DNA from: CAZQLE01 sp964593905
GTDB taxonomy: Bacteria > Chloroflexota > Anaerolineae > Anaerolineales > Anaerolineaceae
Reading direction: 5' to 3'
NCBI GenBank assembly: GCA_964593905.1
Contig: CAZQLE010000046.1
Span: forward strand, 1 to 22,482
DNA length: 22,482 nt
How positions within the stretch are numbered: position 1 is the stretch's first letter; every line of letters starts with the position of its first letter. Under the pieces are notes generated by a model. It saw nothing but the letters and a program-made list of their open reading frames with translations. It had not been told where the DNA came from and ran no database searches. This document shows, in pieces, positions 13,855-21,783 of this stretch. Position numbers and translations under genes: made by a program.

Positions 13855-14400
13855 TTAGAGGGTCTGGCTGGCCTGGCGAATCTGTGCGGTGGCCTGGTCG
13901 ATATCTTTCACCAGGGTCAGGCGGTTGTGCTCGGCCGGGGGAATAAACTCGCCCAGTTCCTTCAGAAAGGCGCCCATAACCGCTTGCCACTGCGCCCCAA
14001 CCAGAATTAACGGTTTGCAGGGCAGCGATTCGATCAACATGCGGTTCCACAATAAAGAGATTTCGACCAGGGTGCCAGGCCCGCCGGGCAGGGCAATGGC
14101 CGCATCGCAGCCATCCATCAGACAGGTCAGGCGGTCCATCAGGGTGGCGCTGCGCCATTCTTCGGCCACCCAGCCGTTTTTTGTCGATCCGCGCCAGGTT
14201 TCGATTTCGGCGCAGGTCACACCGATGACATGCCCGCCAGCCTCACCGGCGCCGCGCGACACGGCTTCCATCAACCCGGCATAACCGCCCGTTATCACTG
14301 TGCAGCCGGCCTGCGCCAGCAGCGCGCCCAGCCGAATCGCATCCTGATAAACAGGATGTCCTGGCCTGGGTGAAGCCCCGCCAAATACTGCCACCTTCAT
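13855..14400 (-). CDS. LOG-family Rossmann protein (TIGR00725/TIGR00730-like)
   Basis: This 181-residue protein has the LOG-family Rossmann core: VAVFGGAS (3-10), GGYAGLMEAVSRGA (38-51), and the nucleotide-binding loop with catalytic glutamate, PGGPGTLVE (105-113). Family members bind nucleotides; many cleave the N-glycosidic bond of nucleoside 5'-monophosphates, as in cytokinin activation. In most bacteria the physiological substrate is unclear. The ATG at 14400 begins 11 bases after the stop of the MazG-like gene, and its ribosome binding site (GAGGTAAA) overlaps that stop. The two are therefore co-transcribed and may both act on unwanted nucleotides. Its 3' side leads into the hairpin-rich proS upstream region. 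Confidence 0.9.
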   Translation of the reverse strand: MKVAVFGGASPRPGHPVYQDAIRLGALLAQAGCTVITGGYAGLMEAVSRGAGEAGGHVIGVTCAEIETWRGSTKNGWVAEEWRSATLMDRLTCLMDGCDAAIALPGGPGTLVEISLLWNRMLIESLPCKPLILVGAQWQAVMGAFLKELGEFIPPAEHNRLTLVKDIDQATAQIRQASQTL

Positions 14401-14411
14401 AACAATTTACC

Positions 14412-14726
14412 TCATTCTTGATTGGTTTGATCCCAAGTTCGGCCCTGGTTCTTTTGTAGCTTGTTTAACACCGCGGTTTCAAGATCGATCTGGTGCACAG
14501 CCGCGAGCTGTAACAAATAAAGCTGCACATCGGCCAGCTCTTCGGCCAGCGCGCTGCGGTCGTGACACTCTTCTGCCCATTGGAAATGCTCCAATACCTC
14601 GGCCGCCTCGAGACAGAGCGAAATAGCCATATTACGGCCGGTTTGCGGGCGCGGACTAAGGGGATGATACCATCCTTTTGAATCAACAAATTGCTGCATG
14701 GCCCGGCTGAGGTCTTTTAAATCCAA
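14412..14726 (-). CDS. MazG-like nucleotide pyrophosphohydrolase
   Basis: This 104-residue protein matches the short all-helical MazG / RS21-C6 (dCTPase-like) type. It has EAAE at 40-43 within SLCLEAAEVLEHFQW and the second metal-binding pair in EELAD (Glu63, Asp66). These acidic residues hold magnesium and cleave a nucleoside triphosphate to monophosphate and pyrophosphate, probably to clean the dNTP pool. The start is a TTG at 14726: GAGGA lies four bases upstream, while the first ATG is nine codons later and would remove the first helix. It is the first gene of a two-gene unit with the LOG-family gene. Confidence 0.88.
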   Translation of the reverse strand: MDLKDLSRAMQQFVDSKGWYHPLSPRPQTGRNMAISLCLEAAEVLEHFQWAEECHDRSALAEELADVQLYLLQLAAVHQIDLETAVLNKLQKNQGRTWDQTNQE

Positions 14727-14816
14727 ATTTTCCTCACAATTCTGTTTTTGCCGGCGCCTTTTGAATAAAGGTGCGGCTAAACTGATTTTGCCAATCGGTC
14801 AGGGTTGCCCCCGAAT

Positions 14817-14842
14817 ATTATACCGGCATTGAATGTTATAAT
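14817..14842. promoter_or_regulatory. Overlapping divergent promoters with two TATAAT boxes
   Basis: A minus-strand TATAAT (complement of 14817-14822) faces the MazG-like gene and a plus-strand TATAAT (14837-14842) faces the membrane protein at 14932. The -35 position of each, at a 17-bp spacer, falls on the other's -10. Two polymerases could therefore not bind at once. Neither -35 resembles the consensus. Confidence 0.5.
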
Positions 14843-14852
14843 CAGGGCGATG

Positions 14853-14873
14853 ACCCCGGTGGGGTAATTTTTT
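14853..14873 (+). terminator. Small hairpin plus T-run in the leader of the gene at 14932 (attenuator-like)
   Basis: ACCCC-ggt-GGGGT (14853-14865) is followed by AATTTTTT. If transcription starts after the plus-strand TATAAT, this lies at the very start of the leader. The stem is short and the loop has three bases, so any attenuation is uncertain. Confidence 0.35.
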
Positions 14874-14931
14874 GACCGGCTGAAAAAAATGACCTTTCCC
14901 GCCAAACCATATTCATCAGTGGATTGAAGAA

Positions 14932-16992
14932 ATGTTGAGAGATTGGCTAACCAAAAAATCCCTGCCCGCGTGGGTGATCCCTCTTTTGTTGCTGATATTA
15001 ACCGCCGTCAGCTTTGGCCTCTTTTTACCCAAAATGGGGTTCTACTGGGATGACTGGGCCAAAACACTGGTCAACCGGCTGTATGGTTTTTCGGGCTATC
15101 AGGATTATTACGCTTATGACCGGCCGCTTTCGGGCTGGACGCATATTCTTTTTCTCTCCATTTTTGGCGACAAACCCATTTACTGGCACGGTTTGATGCT
15201 GGTTTTGCGCTGGCTGAGCGCGGTAAACCTGTGGTGGCTGCTGCGGTTGGTCTGGCCCGCGGCGCCCACCCGCGCTGCGGTGACGGCGGCCATTTTTGCC
15301 GTGCTGCCGGTGTTTGAGCAGCAAGCCGCAGCGGTGACTTTTCATCAACAGTGGTTGCAGTATGCCCTGGTAACCTTCTCGCTGGCGGCGATGGCAAAAG
15401 CAGTGCGCAGCCCGCAAAGGCGCGCGCTGTGGGTGCTGCTTGCGCTGGTGGGCATGGTTTTGGAATTGACCGTGACCGAATATTTTATCGGCATTGAATT
15501 GCTGCGTCTGCCGCTGCTGTTTCTGCTCTGCCGGGGCGAAGATGAAAAGGGCCGAAAATACTTCTGGCGGGTGCTGCGCCGCTTTGCGCCCTATCTGGCG
15601 GTGATTTGCGTCTATGTGGTTTACCGCCTGTTCTTTTTGCAACTGGCCGAAGCCGACCCCTTTGCCGGTGCATTTTTAAGCCAGCTTAAAGAAGGACCGG
15701 TTGGGGCGCTTAAATCGCTCTGGGACCGGGGCTGGCGGGATGTGATGTATCTGGTGGTGTTCTACTGGGGTAAACTGCTCCCGTTGGACCATCTGACCCG
15801 CCTGTTGACCGCGGGCGATAAGCTCTCCTGGCTGGCCGGCGGGGCGGCGGGGGCGCTGACTATTGCTGCCGTCTGCTGGCAAAAAGAAGCCGATAAGCAC
15901 CAGGATGGTTTTAATGGGCGGTTTGGCGCGCTGTTGTTGGCCGGGGCGGCCATTCTGCTGGGGCTGGCGCCGGGCTGGTATATCGGGTTGAACATCCTCA
16001 CTGATGAACATTCCGACCGCATCGCACTGCCGGCCATGCTGGGGCTAAGCTTGTTGATAGCCGTCTTGCTGGAATGGTTGACCCCCAACCGGTTGAAATG
16101 GTCGCTGTTAACCGCGGTCGTGGTGTTTTTCAGCGTGGCGGGCAATATCCGGGTGACCAACTCCTTCCGCTGGGACTGGCATGAGCAGCAGGACTATTTC
16201 TGGCAGATGCACTGGCGCATGCCCGCTTTGCAACCGGGTACTGCGCTGGTAGCCTATCGAGAACCGTTTCCTTTTTCGGCCCTGTTTGCCACCTCATCGG
16301 CTGTTAACTTGCTCTATCCGCAAGAATTTGGGGTTAAACCGCTGGGTTACTGGATGTATACCGTTGAATCGCGCTATCACAGCGGCAATATCCCCCAGCC
16401 TTTTGAGGTTCAGTATTCCACCCGCTTTCGCTCATTGAATTTTAAGGGCGGCACACCTGCCACGGTCATGATTTACTGGGACCCCGCACAGACCAATTGC
16501 GTCTGGGTACTGGGCGCGCAAGATCAAAACGATCCCGGGATTCCACAGTTGATGCGTCAGACGCTGCAAAGTTCTGACTTGAACCGGATCGGCCGGCAGG
16601 TCACCCCCGGCTACCCGCCGCGTGATTTGTTTGGCGCAGAGCCGCCGCAGCAGGAGTGGTGTTATTTCTTTGAGAAAGCGTCTCTGGCGGTGCAATTTGG
16701 CGAATGGCAGCAGGCAGAAGATCTGCTGCGGCAGGCGCGGGATGCCGGTTATTCACCGGCAGAAAATGCGGCCAATATCGGGCATGAGTGGCTGCCGTTT
16801 TTGCGCACTCTGATCCATGAAGAACAGTGGAACGAGGCGAAAGACCTGACCCTGGAGATTGCCGCTGCGGACCGGCGCTATGAACAGTATGTTTGCCAGG
16901 TCTGGCAGGAAGACCGCAAAGTTAGCCCGGCCGAACGGCTTGAGGTCGAAAAAGAGCTGTCCAGCCGCTTAAGCTGCACAATTCAAGAATAA
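14932..16992 (+). CDS. Polytopic membrane protein, probable GT-C type glycosyltransferase with soluble C-terminal domain
   Basis: This 686-residue protein has a first helix at about 14-32, immediately followed by FYWDDWAK (Asp40, Asp41). An acidic pair in the first outer loop is the usual catalytic site of GT-C fold enzymes that use lipid-linked sugars. DRPLSGW follows at 63-69. About ten further hydrophobic segments run to about residue 410. Residues about 415-686 are soluble and end in helices resembling tetratricopeptide pairs (FGEWQQAEDLLRQARDAGYS and after). I do not recognise a named family, so the transferase call rests on topology and the WDDW motif. It has its own upstream -10 and tandem terminator hairpins just after the stop. 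Together with the convergent GT87-like gene it hints at local envelope-sugar functions. Confidence 0.7.
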   Translation: MLRDWLTKKSLPAWVIPLLLLILTAVSFGLFLPKMGFYWDDWAKTLVNRLYGFSGYQDYYAYDRPLSGWTHILFLSIFGDKPIYWHGLMLVLRWLSAVNLWWLLRLVWPAAPTRAAVTAAIFAVLPVFEQQAAAVTFHQQWLQYALVTFSLAAMAKAVRSPQRRALWVLLALVGMVLELTVTEYFIGIELLRLPLLFLLCRGEDEKGRKYFWRVLRRFAPYLAVICVYVVYRLFFLQLAEADPFAGAFLSQLKEGPVGALKSLWDRGWRDVMYLVVFYWGKLLPLDHLTRLLTAGDKLSWLAGGAAGALTIAAVCWQKEADKHQDGFNGRFGALLLAGAAILLGLAPGWYIGLNILTDEHSDRIALPAMLGLSLLIAVLLEWLTPNRLKWSLLTAVVVFFSVAGNIRVTNSFRWDWHEQQDYFWQMHWRMPALQPGTALVAYREPFPFSALFATSSAVNLLYPQEFGVKPLGYWMYTVESRYHSGNIPQPFEVQYSTRFRSLNFKGGTPATVMIYWDPAQTNCVWVLGAQDQNDPGIPQLMRQTLQSSDLNRIGRQVTPGYPPRDLFGAEPPQQEWCYFFEKASLAVQFGEWQQAEDLLRQARDAGYSPAENAANIGHEWLPFLRTLIHEEQWNEAKDLTLEIAAADRRYEQYVCQVWQEDRKVSPAERLEVEKELSSRLSCTIQE

Positions 16993-17000
16993 ACCTATAT

Positions 17001-17033
17001 AGCGCAAGAAGCGCTGTTTTAAAGCAGTTTTTT
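17001..17033 (+). terminator. Tandem, overlapping terminator hairpins after the gene at 14932
   Basis: AGCGC-aagaa-GCGCT (17001-17015) is followed by GTTTT. An overlapping weaker hairpin CTGTT-ttaa-AGCAG (17014-17027, one G-T pair) is followed by six T (17028-17033). Either could end the plus transcript nine or more bases after its stop codon. Confidence 0.6.
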
Positions 17034-17048
17034 CAATCACAACTTCTG

Positions 17049-18275
17049 TCAATTTGCCGGCGAAGGGGTTGTTTGCCTGCGTGAGATGAGCATCACCATC
17101 AGCCAGAGGATGAAAACGCCGAAGGGAATTTCAACCGGCAGGCCATTGTTGACCTTCATCTGCTGCGACAGGAAAAACCCGACCCAGGAAAGCACCGCCA
17201 TCGCCAGCCAGGTGAGCAGCGAGCCAACAGCTGCAGGTCGCCGGGGAAAACCCGCGCTCCATAAAATCATGGGCAGCAGGAAGATCAACTGGGTATAGGA
17301 TACGCCGCGCGGGTAGACCAGGTAATTGAGCGCAGCGAGCAGCGTCAGGGCGGTTAAAGGGGCCAGTTTGCCGCGCTGCCACAGCCCTAGCCCGGCCAGG
17401 GTGAGCAATGCGCAGCCAGCATAGACCCACAACCCCGGCAGGGTGAGGGCCGGCTGGTTTAGCAGCGCTCGCAAAAAGAACACCAGATTCGGCATCGATC
17501 TGGTATAACCCACATAACTGGTCAGCCGTTCCAACCACAGCGCCGGCCAGGCGGGGACCAGCCAGAATGACGCCCCGATCCATCCTGCCAGAGAGAGACC
17601 GAAAGTGATCAGCAGTGGCCACAGCTTTTTGCTCAAAGCAGCGCAGATCAGAAATGCCAGCACTATACCTACAGCCTGGGGTTTGCAGGTGCTCCAGGCC
17701 AGCAAAAATCCGCACAGGATCTGAACCGCCGGGTGGGGCTTTTCGGTCAGAAAGATGACGGTGCAGGCCAGGATTAAAATGGCAGTTAACAGGATGACAA
17801 AATTTCCCAGCAGGGTTCCAAAAAAGACCGGGTAGGCGGCCAGCAGCAAGAAAGGCAGCCACAGCGGGGCCGGGGGCTGGCGCAGCAGCAGCGCTGCGAT
17901 CAGCATTGTCATCAGAAAAGCGCTCCAGATGGACTGAGCCAGATCGAAGTTAAGTTTCAGCAGCGGCAAAATGGGGAACAGGGCATAAGGGGGGTAGGCA
18001 AACCCGATCTGGTCTTCATCGGGCCGGGCCGGGCGCTTCAACACAGCCATCTGAACCGAGCGGGCTACTTCTTCGCTGTAGGGGTTGGCATTTTCCCAGG
18101 CGGCGGCTTTGCCGGCCTGATAGAAAATGAAAAAATCTGAGCCAATGGCGTTGCCGCGCGTGGTGGTATAAATGCCGAAACTCAGGATGCCCCACAGCAC
18201 GAGCAGAAAGACGATCAGAAGCGCCGTGCGCGAAGCTTCTCCGGTATGGGTTAACGTTTTCGCCGGCATTGTCAT
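17049..18275 (-). CDS. GT87-like (DUF2029) membrane glycosyltransferase
   Basis: This 408-residue protein has about ten to twelve membrane segments. After the first helix (about 18-36) comes GSDFFIFYQAGKAA, with Asp47 at the position of the GT-C catalytic acid. NPY (64-66) and FAYPPYALF (92-100) follow. A WSTCKPQA motif (194-201) near the middle is also typical of GT87/DUF2029 enzymes, such as the polyprenyl-phosphate-mannose-dependent mannosyltransferases of actinobacteria. It probably transfers a sugar from a lipid carrier to an envelope lipid or glycan on the outer face; the sugar is unknown. Its start codon overlaps the stop of the small upstream gene by four bases, so the two are translationally coupled. 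It converges with the GT-C-like gene at 14932. Confidence 0.85.
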   Translation of the reverse strand: MTMPAKTLTHTGEASRTALLIVFLLVLWGILSFGIYTTTRGNAIGSDFFIFYQAGKAAAWENANPYSEEVARSVQMAVLKRPARPDEDQIGFAYPPYALFPILPLLKLNFDLAQSIWSAFLMTMLIAALLLRQPPAPLWLPFLLLAAYPVFFGTLLGNFVILLTAILILACTVIFLTEKPHPAVQILCGFLLAWSTCKPQAVGIVLAFLICAALSKKLWPLLITFGLSLAGWIGASFWLVPAWPALWLERLTSYVGYTRSMPNLVFFLRALLNQPALTLPGLWVYAGCALLTLAGLGLWQRGKLAPLTALTLLAALNYLVYPRGVSYTQLIFLLPMILWSAGFPRRPAAVGSLLTWLAMAVLSWVGFFLSQQMKVNNGLPVEIPFGVFILWLMVMLISRRQTTPSPAN

Positions 18276-18496
18276 GCGTGTTCGTCTGGCAGACCAAAGA
18301 ATTTTTGAATGGTTTCCAGGGCCAGCTGGGCAGAAACCTGCTGTTGTGGGTGCCAGCCGGTTTCAGATCTCATTTTTTGCAAATGGCGCCAGGTGTCTTT
18401 GCGCTCCTGGGCAGTGGTGGTGCGGTAAGCCGCACAGATTTTTGCGGGTTCACGCGAAAGGATCGCATCCCAAAAAGTTTCAAGCGGGTCGGTCAT
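18272..18496 (-). CDS. Small helical protein of unknown function, coupled to the GT87-like gene
   Basis: This 74-residue protein is soluble, predicted helical, and has no signal peptide. It contains FWDAILSREPAKICAAYRT, then WRHLQKMRSETGWHPQQQ and an alanine/leucine-rich last helix. The TxxGWHPQQ..SA pattern reminds me of small uncharacterised proteins in other Chloroflexota, but I cannot name a family. It is judged real because its stop overlaps the GT87-like start (ATGA-type junction), it has a plausible promoter upstream, and no larger frame competes. The ribosome binding site is weak (CAGGCAGAAG). It may assist or regulate its membrane partner; that is inference. Confidence 0.68.
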   Translation of the reverse strand: MTDPLETFWDAILSREPAKICAAYRTTTAQERKDTWRHLQKMRSETGWHPQQQVSAQLALETIQKFFGLPDEHA

Positions 18497-18535
18497 AAGA
18501 TCTTCTGCCTGGAAAAATATTTTTGATACGCCTTC

Positions 18536-18564
18536 ATTTTATCGGAAAAACCTGATAATTTCAG
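18536..18564 (-). promoter_or_regulatory. Predicted promoter of the small gene / GT87-like pair
   Basis: On the minus strand: -35 CTGAAA (complement of 18559-18564), 17-bp spacer, -10 TAAAAT (complement of 18536-18541). It lies about 40 bases before the start codon at 18496. Confidence 0.5.
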
Positions 18565-18626
18565 CCTGGCGGGCTTATAAAAATGTGGGTTATGCAAAGG
18601 ACCCCGGGAATAAGCTCAAGACCGGG

Positions 18627-18684
18627 CCCCGTTTTCGGTTAAATTTTTTAGCAACGGGGTATGGCATCCTGCGTAGATAGGATG
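18627..18684 (+). promoter_or_regulatory. Inverted repeats upstream of the CPBP gene (possible structured leader)
   Basis: CCCCGTT (18627-18633) is complementary to AACGGGG (18653-18659) across 19 bases. Immediately after it CATCCT (18665-18670) is complementary to AGGATG (18679-18684) across 8. Together they could fold into two adjacent stems ending 28 bases before the start codon. I do not recognise a known riboswitch. Confidence 0.35.
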
Positions 18685-18712
18685 TGTACAACATATTTCA
18701 GCCTTAATAAGG

Positions 18713-19576
18713 ATGAGCCCATTGGCAAAGAAGAAGATCATTACGTTTTTGGGGATTACCCTGGCGCTCTCTTTGATTTTTTACGTCCCGATTATTCGGG
18801 CCGGAACACTGGATATTGCGGGCGGTTTGCTGGTGCTGGGGTTGATGTGGTCGCCGGGCATCGCCGGGATGCTCACCCGGTTGATCTACGACCGTACGCT
18901 GCGCGGCATGGGTTGGAAATTCGGCCCATTCAAATATTTGCTACTGGCTTTTCTAATCCCGCTGTTTTATTGTCTGGTGGTGTATGGCCTTACCTGGCTG
19001 ACCGGGCTGGGGGGGTTCCCGGAACCTGAAATGATGAGCGCCATTCAGGGGCGCTGGGGCAGTTTAACCGCGTCACCGGCGCTGCAAATTCTGATCACGG
19101 TGGGGCTCACCACCCTGTTTGGGCTGCCGGCCGGTTTGATCTCGGGGATGGGTGAAGAGATTGGCTGGCGGGGGCTGCTGGTGCCCGAACTGGCCAAAGT
19201 TACCTCGTTTGGTAAAACAGCGTTGATCAGCGGCATCATCTGGACACTGTGGCATTTTCCGCTGTTGTTTTTCGCCGATTACAACATGACCGGGGCGCCC
19301 AAATGGTATGCGGGCCTGATGTTCGCCCTGACCGTCATTGGGATCAGTTTTGCTTTTGCCTGGCTGCGGCTGAAATCCAACAGTTTTTGGCCGGCAGCCA
19401 TGCTGCACGCCAGTCATAATCTGTTTGTGCAGGCTGTTTTTACCCCATTAACGATCAAGACAGCGGTTACTCCCTATATTATCGACGAGTTTGGCATCGG
19501 GTTGGCGCTGGCAGGGGTGCTGATCGCCTTGGTTTTCTGGCAAAAGGGCAAAGAACTGGCCCTTCAGCTGGGATAA
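18713..19576 (+). CDS. CPBP family intramembrane metalloprotease
   Basis: This 287-residue protein has about eight hydrophobic segments. The CPBP (Abi/CAAX-like) motifs are intact: GMGEEIGWRGLL with Glu148, Glu149 and Arg153; TLWHFPL with His181; and LHASHN with His232 and His235. These residues coordinate a metal within the membrane. Bacterial members cleave or process membrane peptides or act in bacteriocin immunity; the substrate here is unknown. The ATG at 18713 is given, but its AAGG is only adjacent. A TTG at 18722 would have AAGGAT seven bases upstream and yield MAKKKIITFL, so the true start may be three codons later. It is a single-gene unit ending at a strong terminator. Confidence 0.92.
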   Translation: MSPLAKKKIITFLGITLALSLIFYVPIIRAGTLDIAGGLLVLGLMWSPGIAGMLTRLIYDRTLRGMGWKFGPFKYLLLAFLIPLFYCLVVYGLTWLTGLGGFPEPEMMSAIQGRWGSLTASPALQILITVGLTTLFGLPAGLISGMGEEIGWRGLLVPELAKVTSFGKTALISGIIWTLWHFPLLFFADYNMTGAPKWYAGLMFALTVIGISFAFAWLRLKSNSFWPAAMLHASHNLFVQAVFTPLTIKTAVTPYIIDEFGIGLALAGVLIALVFWQKGKELALQLG

Positions 19577-19579
19577 CAA

Positions 19580-19611
19580 AAAACACACCGGTTTTTTGGC
19601 CGGTGTGTTTT
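19580..19611. terminator. Bidirectional intrinsic terminator
   Basis: A perfect 12-bp stem, AAAACACACCGG (19580-19591) with CCGGTGTGTTTT (19600-19611), has an 8-base loop. Each strand ends the stem in TTTT. It serves both the CPBP gene (plus) and the EF-G-like gene (minus). Confidence 0.92.
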
Positions 19612-19629
19612 GTTTCATCCAAAAGCAAT

Positions 19630-21693
19630 TTATGCTTCTTTGTTTTCTTTCTGGCGGGCAGCGACAACCTCGGCGGTGATATGCGCCGGGACCATTTCGT
19701 AGCTGCTGAATTCCATGGTGAAATACCCACGACCGCCGGTGATCGAGCGCAGTTGTGTGGTATAACGCAGCATTTCGGCCAATGGCACAGTGGCGTTGAT
19801 GGTTGAGGTGCCTTTTTCGCTTTCCATACCCATTACACGGGCACGGCGGGTGTTTAAGTCGCCCAGCACGTCACCCATGTGGTTTTCGGGAACGACGATT
19901 TTGACCATCATAATCGGTTCTTCGAGGATCGGTCCGGCATCCTGGAAGGCCAGTTTGAAGGCTTCGCGGCCGGCGATTTCAAAGGCAATTGGTTTGGAAT
20001 CGACGGGGTGTTCCTTGCCGTCGAAGACCGAAACGCGCACGCTGTGGATGGGGAACCCGGCCAGAATGCCTTCTTTCATCACCGCCCGGATCCCTTTTTC
20101 AATGGCGGGGATGTAGCTGGCCGAGATGGCGCCACCGAAGATGTCGTTGACGATTTCAAATTCGCCTTCGTTCAGCGGTTCAACGCGGAGATGAACCTCA
20201 CCAAACTGGCCTGAGCCGCCGGTCTGTTTCTTGTGGCGGTACATGGCCTGAGCTTTGCGGGTGATGGCTTCCTGGAAGGGGACCTTGGGTTCCTGGGCCA
20301 TCAGGCCCACCTGGAACTTGGATTCGGCGCGGCGAATGGCAACTTCGATGTGTTGATCGCCCATACCCTGCAGCACAACCTGGCCGGTGGCGCCAACATT
20401 TTCCCAGGTAAGGGTCATGTCTTCTTCGCACAGACGGGTCAGCGTGGGGCTGATCTTGGTCGAATCGGCCTGGGTCTTGGGGAAGACGGCCACACGGAAG
20501 AGCGCAGACGGGTAAACCGGGGTGGGCAGCGTCAGCGGGGTTGCTTTGTCACACAGGGTATTGCCGGTGACAGTTTCGCTCAATTTGGCGACCATGCCGA
20601 TATCGCCGGCATGAAGAGTTTTGACTGTGAGGGTCTCTTTGCCGCGCGGCACATACAATGTGCCGATGCGTTCTTCAACAGCCTTGGTCTGATTCCAGAC
20701 GCGGCTATCTGCGGCTACAGAACCGGAATAAATGCGGAAGAAAGTCTGTTTTCCGACAAATGGATCGGCAGTGGTCTTCCAGACATAGGCGGCCAGTGGG
20801 CCGCTGTCTGTGGCAGAGAGTTCAAGCTCGCCTGATTTTCCCTGCGCTTTGATCCCCACAACATCCTTCGGGCTGGGCAGCAGATCTACAATTGCATCGG
20901 CCAGCAAACGCATGCCGATTTCGGCAGAGCTGGCAGCCACCAGCACCGGCACAAAGCTGCGGTTCAAAACGCCCATGCGCAAACCACGGACGGTTTCTTC
21001 GGGAGAGAGTTCGCCTGATTCGAAGTACTTCTCCATCAGCGAATCTTCGCCTTCGGCGGCGGCTTCGATGAGAGACATTTGAGCTTCTTCGGCGGCCGCT
21101 TTGTATTCGGCTGGAATTTCAACAACCGTCTTGCCATCGGCCTTGTAGGCTTTCATGGTCAACAGGTCAATGACGCCCTGAAATTCTGCTTTTTCGCCCC
21201 AGGGAATTTGAATGGGCACCAGGCGGATTTCAGAATATTCTTGCATGCTCGCCAACGCCTTCTGAAAGTTCGCGTTGTCGCGGTTCATTTTGTTAATCAA
21301 CAACAGGCGCGGCAGATTGAAGGTGTCACAATATTTCCAGGCCAATTCGGTACCCACTTCGCGACCGGAAACCGAATCCATCAGGACCAGTGCAGCATCT
21401 GCCACACGCAGGGCCGAAATTTCTTCACCGATGAAATCATTGTAACCCGGAGTGTCGAGCAGGTTGACTTTAACGTCACGATACTCCACTGGAATTACTG
21501 AAGTATATAAAGAAATACCACGGCGCACTTCTTCTTCATCATAATCTGATGCGGTTGTACCATCTTCAATTCGTCCCAGGCGAGTGGTTGCACCGGTGAA
21601 ATGAAGAAGCGCCTCGGCAAGCGTGGACTTTCCCGCACTGCTGTGGGAGGCAAGTGCGACGTTGCGAATGAACTCGGTTGAATATTCTTTCAT
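19630..21693 (-). CDS. EF-G-like translational GTPase (EF-G2 type paralogue)
   Basis: This 687-residue protein has the five-domain layout of EF-G: GTPase, domain II (about 285-370), III, IV (about 480-595, including GGSGQFGEVHLRVEP) and V. It departs from canonical EF-G in the GTPase motifs. G1 is HSSAGKST (17-24) instead of HIDAGKTT. G2 is RRGISL (57-62) instead of RGITI. G3 is DTPGYNDF with Tyr84 where the GTP-activating histidine normally sits. G4, NKMNRD (134-139), is normal. These changes mark the EF-G-like/EF-G2 subfamily and not the housekeeping factor, and no str operon genes lie beside it. The subfamily binds GTP and ribosomes but its role is poorly defined. A near-consensus promoter lies upstream and AAGGG precedes the ATG. 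Confidence 0.93.
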   Translation of the reverse strand: MKEYSTEFIRNVALASHSSAGKSTLAEALLHFTGATTRLGRIEDGTTASDYDEEEVRRGISLYTSVIPVEYRDVKVNLLDTPGYNDFIGEEISALRVADAALVLMDSVSGREVGTELAWKYCDTFNLPRLLLINKMNRDNANFQKALASMQEYSEIRLVPIQIPWGEKAEFQGVIDLLTMKAYKADGKTVVEIPAEYKAAAEEAQMSLIEAAAEGEDSLMEKYFESGELSPEETVRGLRMGVLNRSFVPVLVAASSAEIGMRLLADAIVDLLPSPKDVVGIKAQGKSGELELSATDSGPLAAYVWKTTADPFVGKQTFFRIYSGSVAADSRVWNQTKAVEERIGTLYVPRGKETLTVKTLHAGDIGMVAKLSETVTGNTLCDKATPLTLPTPVYPSALFRVAVFPKTQADSTKISPTLTRLCEEDMTLTWENVGATGQVVLQGMGDQHIEVAIRRAESKFQVGLMAQEPKVPFQEAITRKAQAMYRHKKQTGGSGQFGEVHLRVEPLNEGEFEIVNDIFGGAISASYIPAIEKGIRAVMKEGILAGFPIHSVRVSVFDGKEHPVDSKPIAFEIAGREAFKLAFQDAGPILEEPIMMVKIVVPENHMGDVLGDLNTRRARVMGMESEKGTSTINATVPLAEMLRYTTQLRSITGGRGYFTMEFSSYEMVPAHITAEVVAARQKENKEA

Positions 21694-21737
21694 GGATGAG
21701 AACCCTTCTTTACTTCCTGATTTTCGTCAACGGATTG

Positions 21738-21766
21738 ATTTTAAGTTAGGATAGCAATCTTGTCAA
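21738..21766 (-). promoter_or_regulatory. Predicted promoter of the EF-G-like gene
   Basis: On the minus strand: perfect -35 TTGACA (complement of 21761-21766), 17-bp spacer, -10 TAAAAT (complement of 21738-21743). Transcription would start near 21731, giving a leader of about 38 bases. This is the best sigma-70-type promoter in the window. Confidence 0.8.
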
Positions 21767-21783
21767 AGCGGGCTTCTCCGGTT

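Noticed and set aside
17131..17862. Minus-strand open frame (243 codons) overlapping the GT87-like gene in another frame
   Set aside because: Same strand, different frame. Its Pro/Arg/Gly/Ala-rich composition lacks membrane helices, while the annotated frame has clear GT87 motifs.
20233..20835. Plus-strand open frame (200 codons) opposite the EF-G-like gene
   Set aside because: Antisense shadow within a well-supported gene, with no recognisable domain.
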